Shown: positions 63,995-64,000 of the stretch, in pieces
How positions within the stretch are numbered: position 1 is the stretch's first letter
How the letters are laid out: every line of letters begins with the position of its first letter
Assembly (NCBI RefSeq): GCF_018390535.1
Contig: NZ_JAHBBW010000002.1
Coordinates: forward strand, 186,001 to 250,000
Direction of reading: 5' to 3'
DNA: 64,000 bases
DNA from: Bacteroides propionicigenes
GTDB lineage: Bacteria > Bacteroidota > Bacteroidia > Bacteroidales > Bacteroidaceae
Made by a program: the position numbers and the translations under genes
The notes under the pieces: generated by a model
The model's database searches: none
Told to the model about the DNA's origin: nothing
What the model saw: the letters and a program-made list of their open reading frames with translations, nothing else

Positions 63995-64000
63995 CTTTTT

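Overview
The window is almost certainly from the chromosome of a Bacteroides-type gut bacterium (order Bacteroidales). Supporting signs are SusC/SusD pairs, a one-protein hybrid two-component regulator, TonB-dependent receptors with N-terminal carboxypeptidase-regulatory-like domains, a fimbrillin/DUF5119/DUF3575 surface cluster, a tRNA gene without an encoded CCA end, and many TAnnTTTG -7 promoter boxes, the Bacteroides primary sigma signature. The species cannot be fixed from the sequence alone.

Layout. (1) 0-10.5 kb: the 3' part of metG, then a surface-glycan cluster with a flippase, an alpha-1,2-fucosyltransferase-like GT11 and three other glycosyltransferases. It is interrupted by a four-gene minus-strand operon that looks like a complete nonulosonic acid (KDN/sialic-like) pathway: sugar-acid-9-phosphate synthase, HAD phosphatase, cytidylyltransferase and a GT42/MptE-like candidate transferase. 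(2) 10.6-16 kb: housekeeping genes (sirtuin, tandem FKBP isomerases, Lrp/AsnC regulator, DUF4491 membrane protein, tRNA-Met, M50-like membrane protease) with several tandem repeats and hairpins between them. (3) 16-39.9 kb: an AT-rich polysaccharide utilization locus on the minus strand. It holds two SusC/SusD pairs, a GH2 enzyme, a hybrid two-component regulator, and an operon with two Tat-exported Gfo/Idh/MocA oxidoreductases, a small membrane protein, a two-domain DUF1080 protein and an ApbE-like protein. The oxidoreductase/DUF1080 set matches the recently described oxidative 3-keto-glycoside route of glycoside cleavage. (4) 39.9-55 kb: VanX-like dipeptidase, THUMP-like methyltransferase, a TonB receptor plus purple-acid-phosphatase-like enzyme preceded by an 11-bp-phased Pho-box-like array, MscS channel, Na+/Ca2+ exchanger, GNAT-like protein, parE-coaD-S41 protease operon and a PAP2 phosphatase. 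(5) 55-60.8 kb: the fumarate reductase/succinate dehydrogenase operon between two paralogous AraC-family regulators that share an N-terminal cysteine motif. (6) 60.9-64 kb: a fimbrillin-type surface cluster.

How it fits together: the bacterium decorates its surface (fucose, probably a nonulosonate, fimbriae), imports and breaks down host or plant glycosides through the PUL, and disposes of electrons through fumarate reduction. The most promising leads are the self-contained nonulosonate operon with its candidate transferase, the exported oxidoreductase/DUF1080 operon carrying an ApbE gene, the Pho-like operator array, the dyad covering promoter and start codon of the dipeptidase gene, and the Cys-motif AraC pair flanking frd. 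All functional statements come from reading translated sequence and recalled family knowledge; no searches were run.
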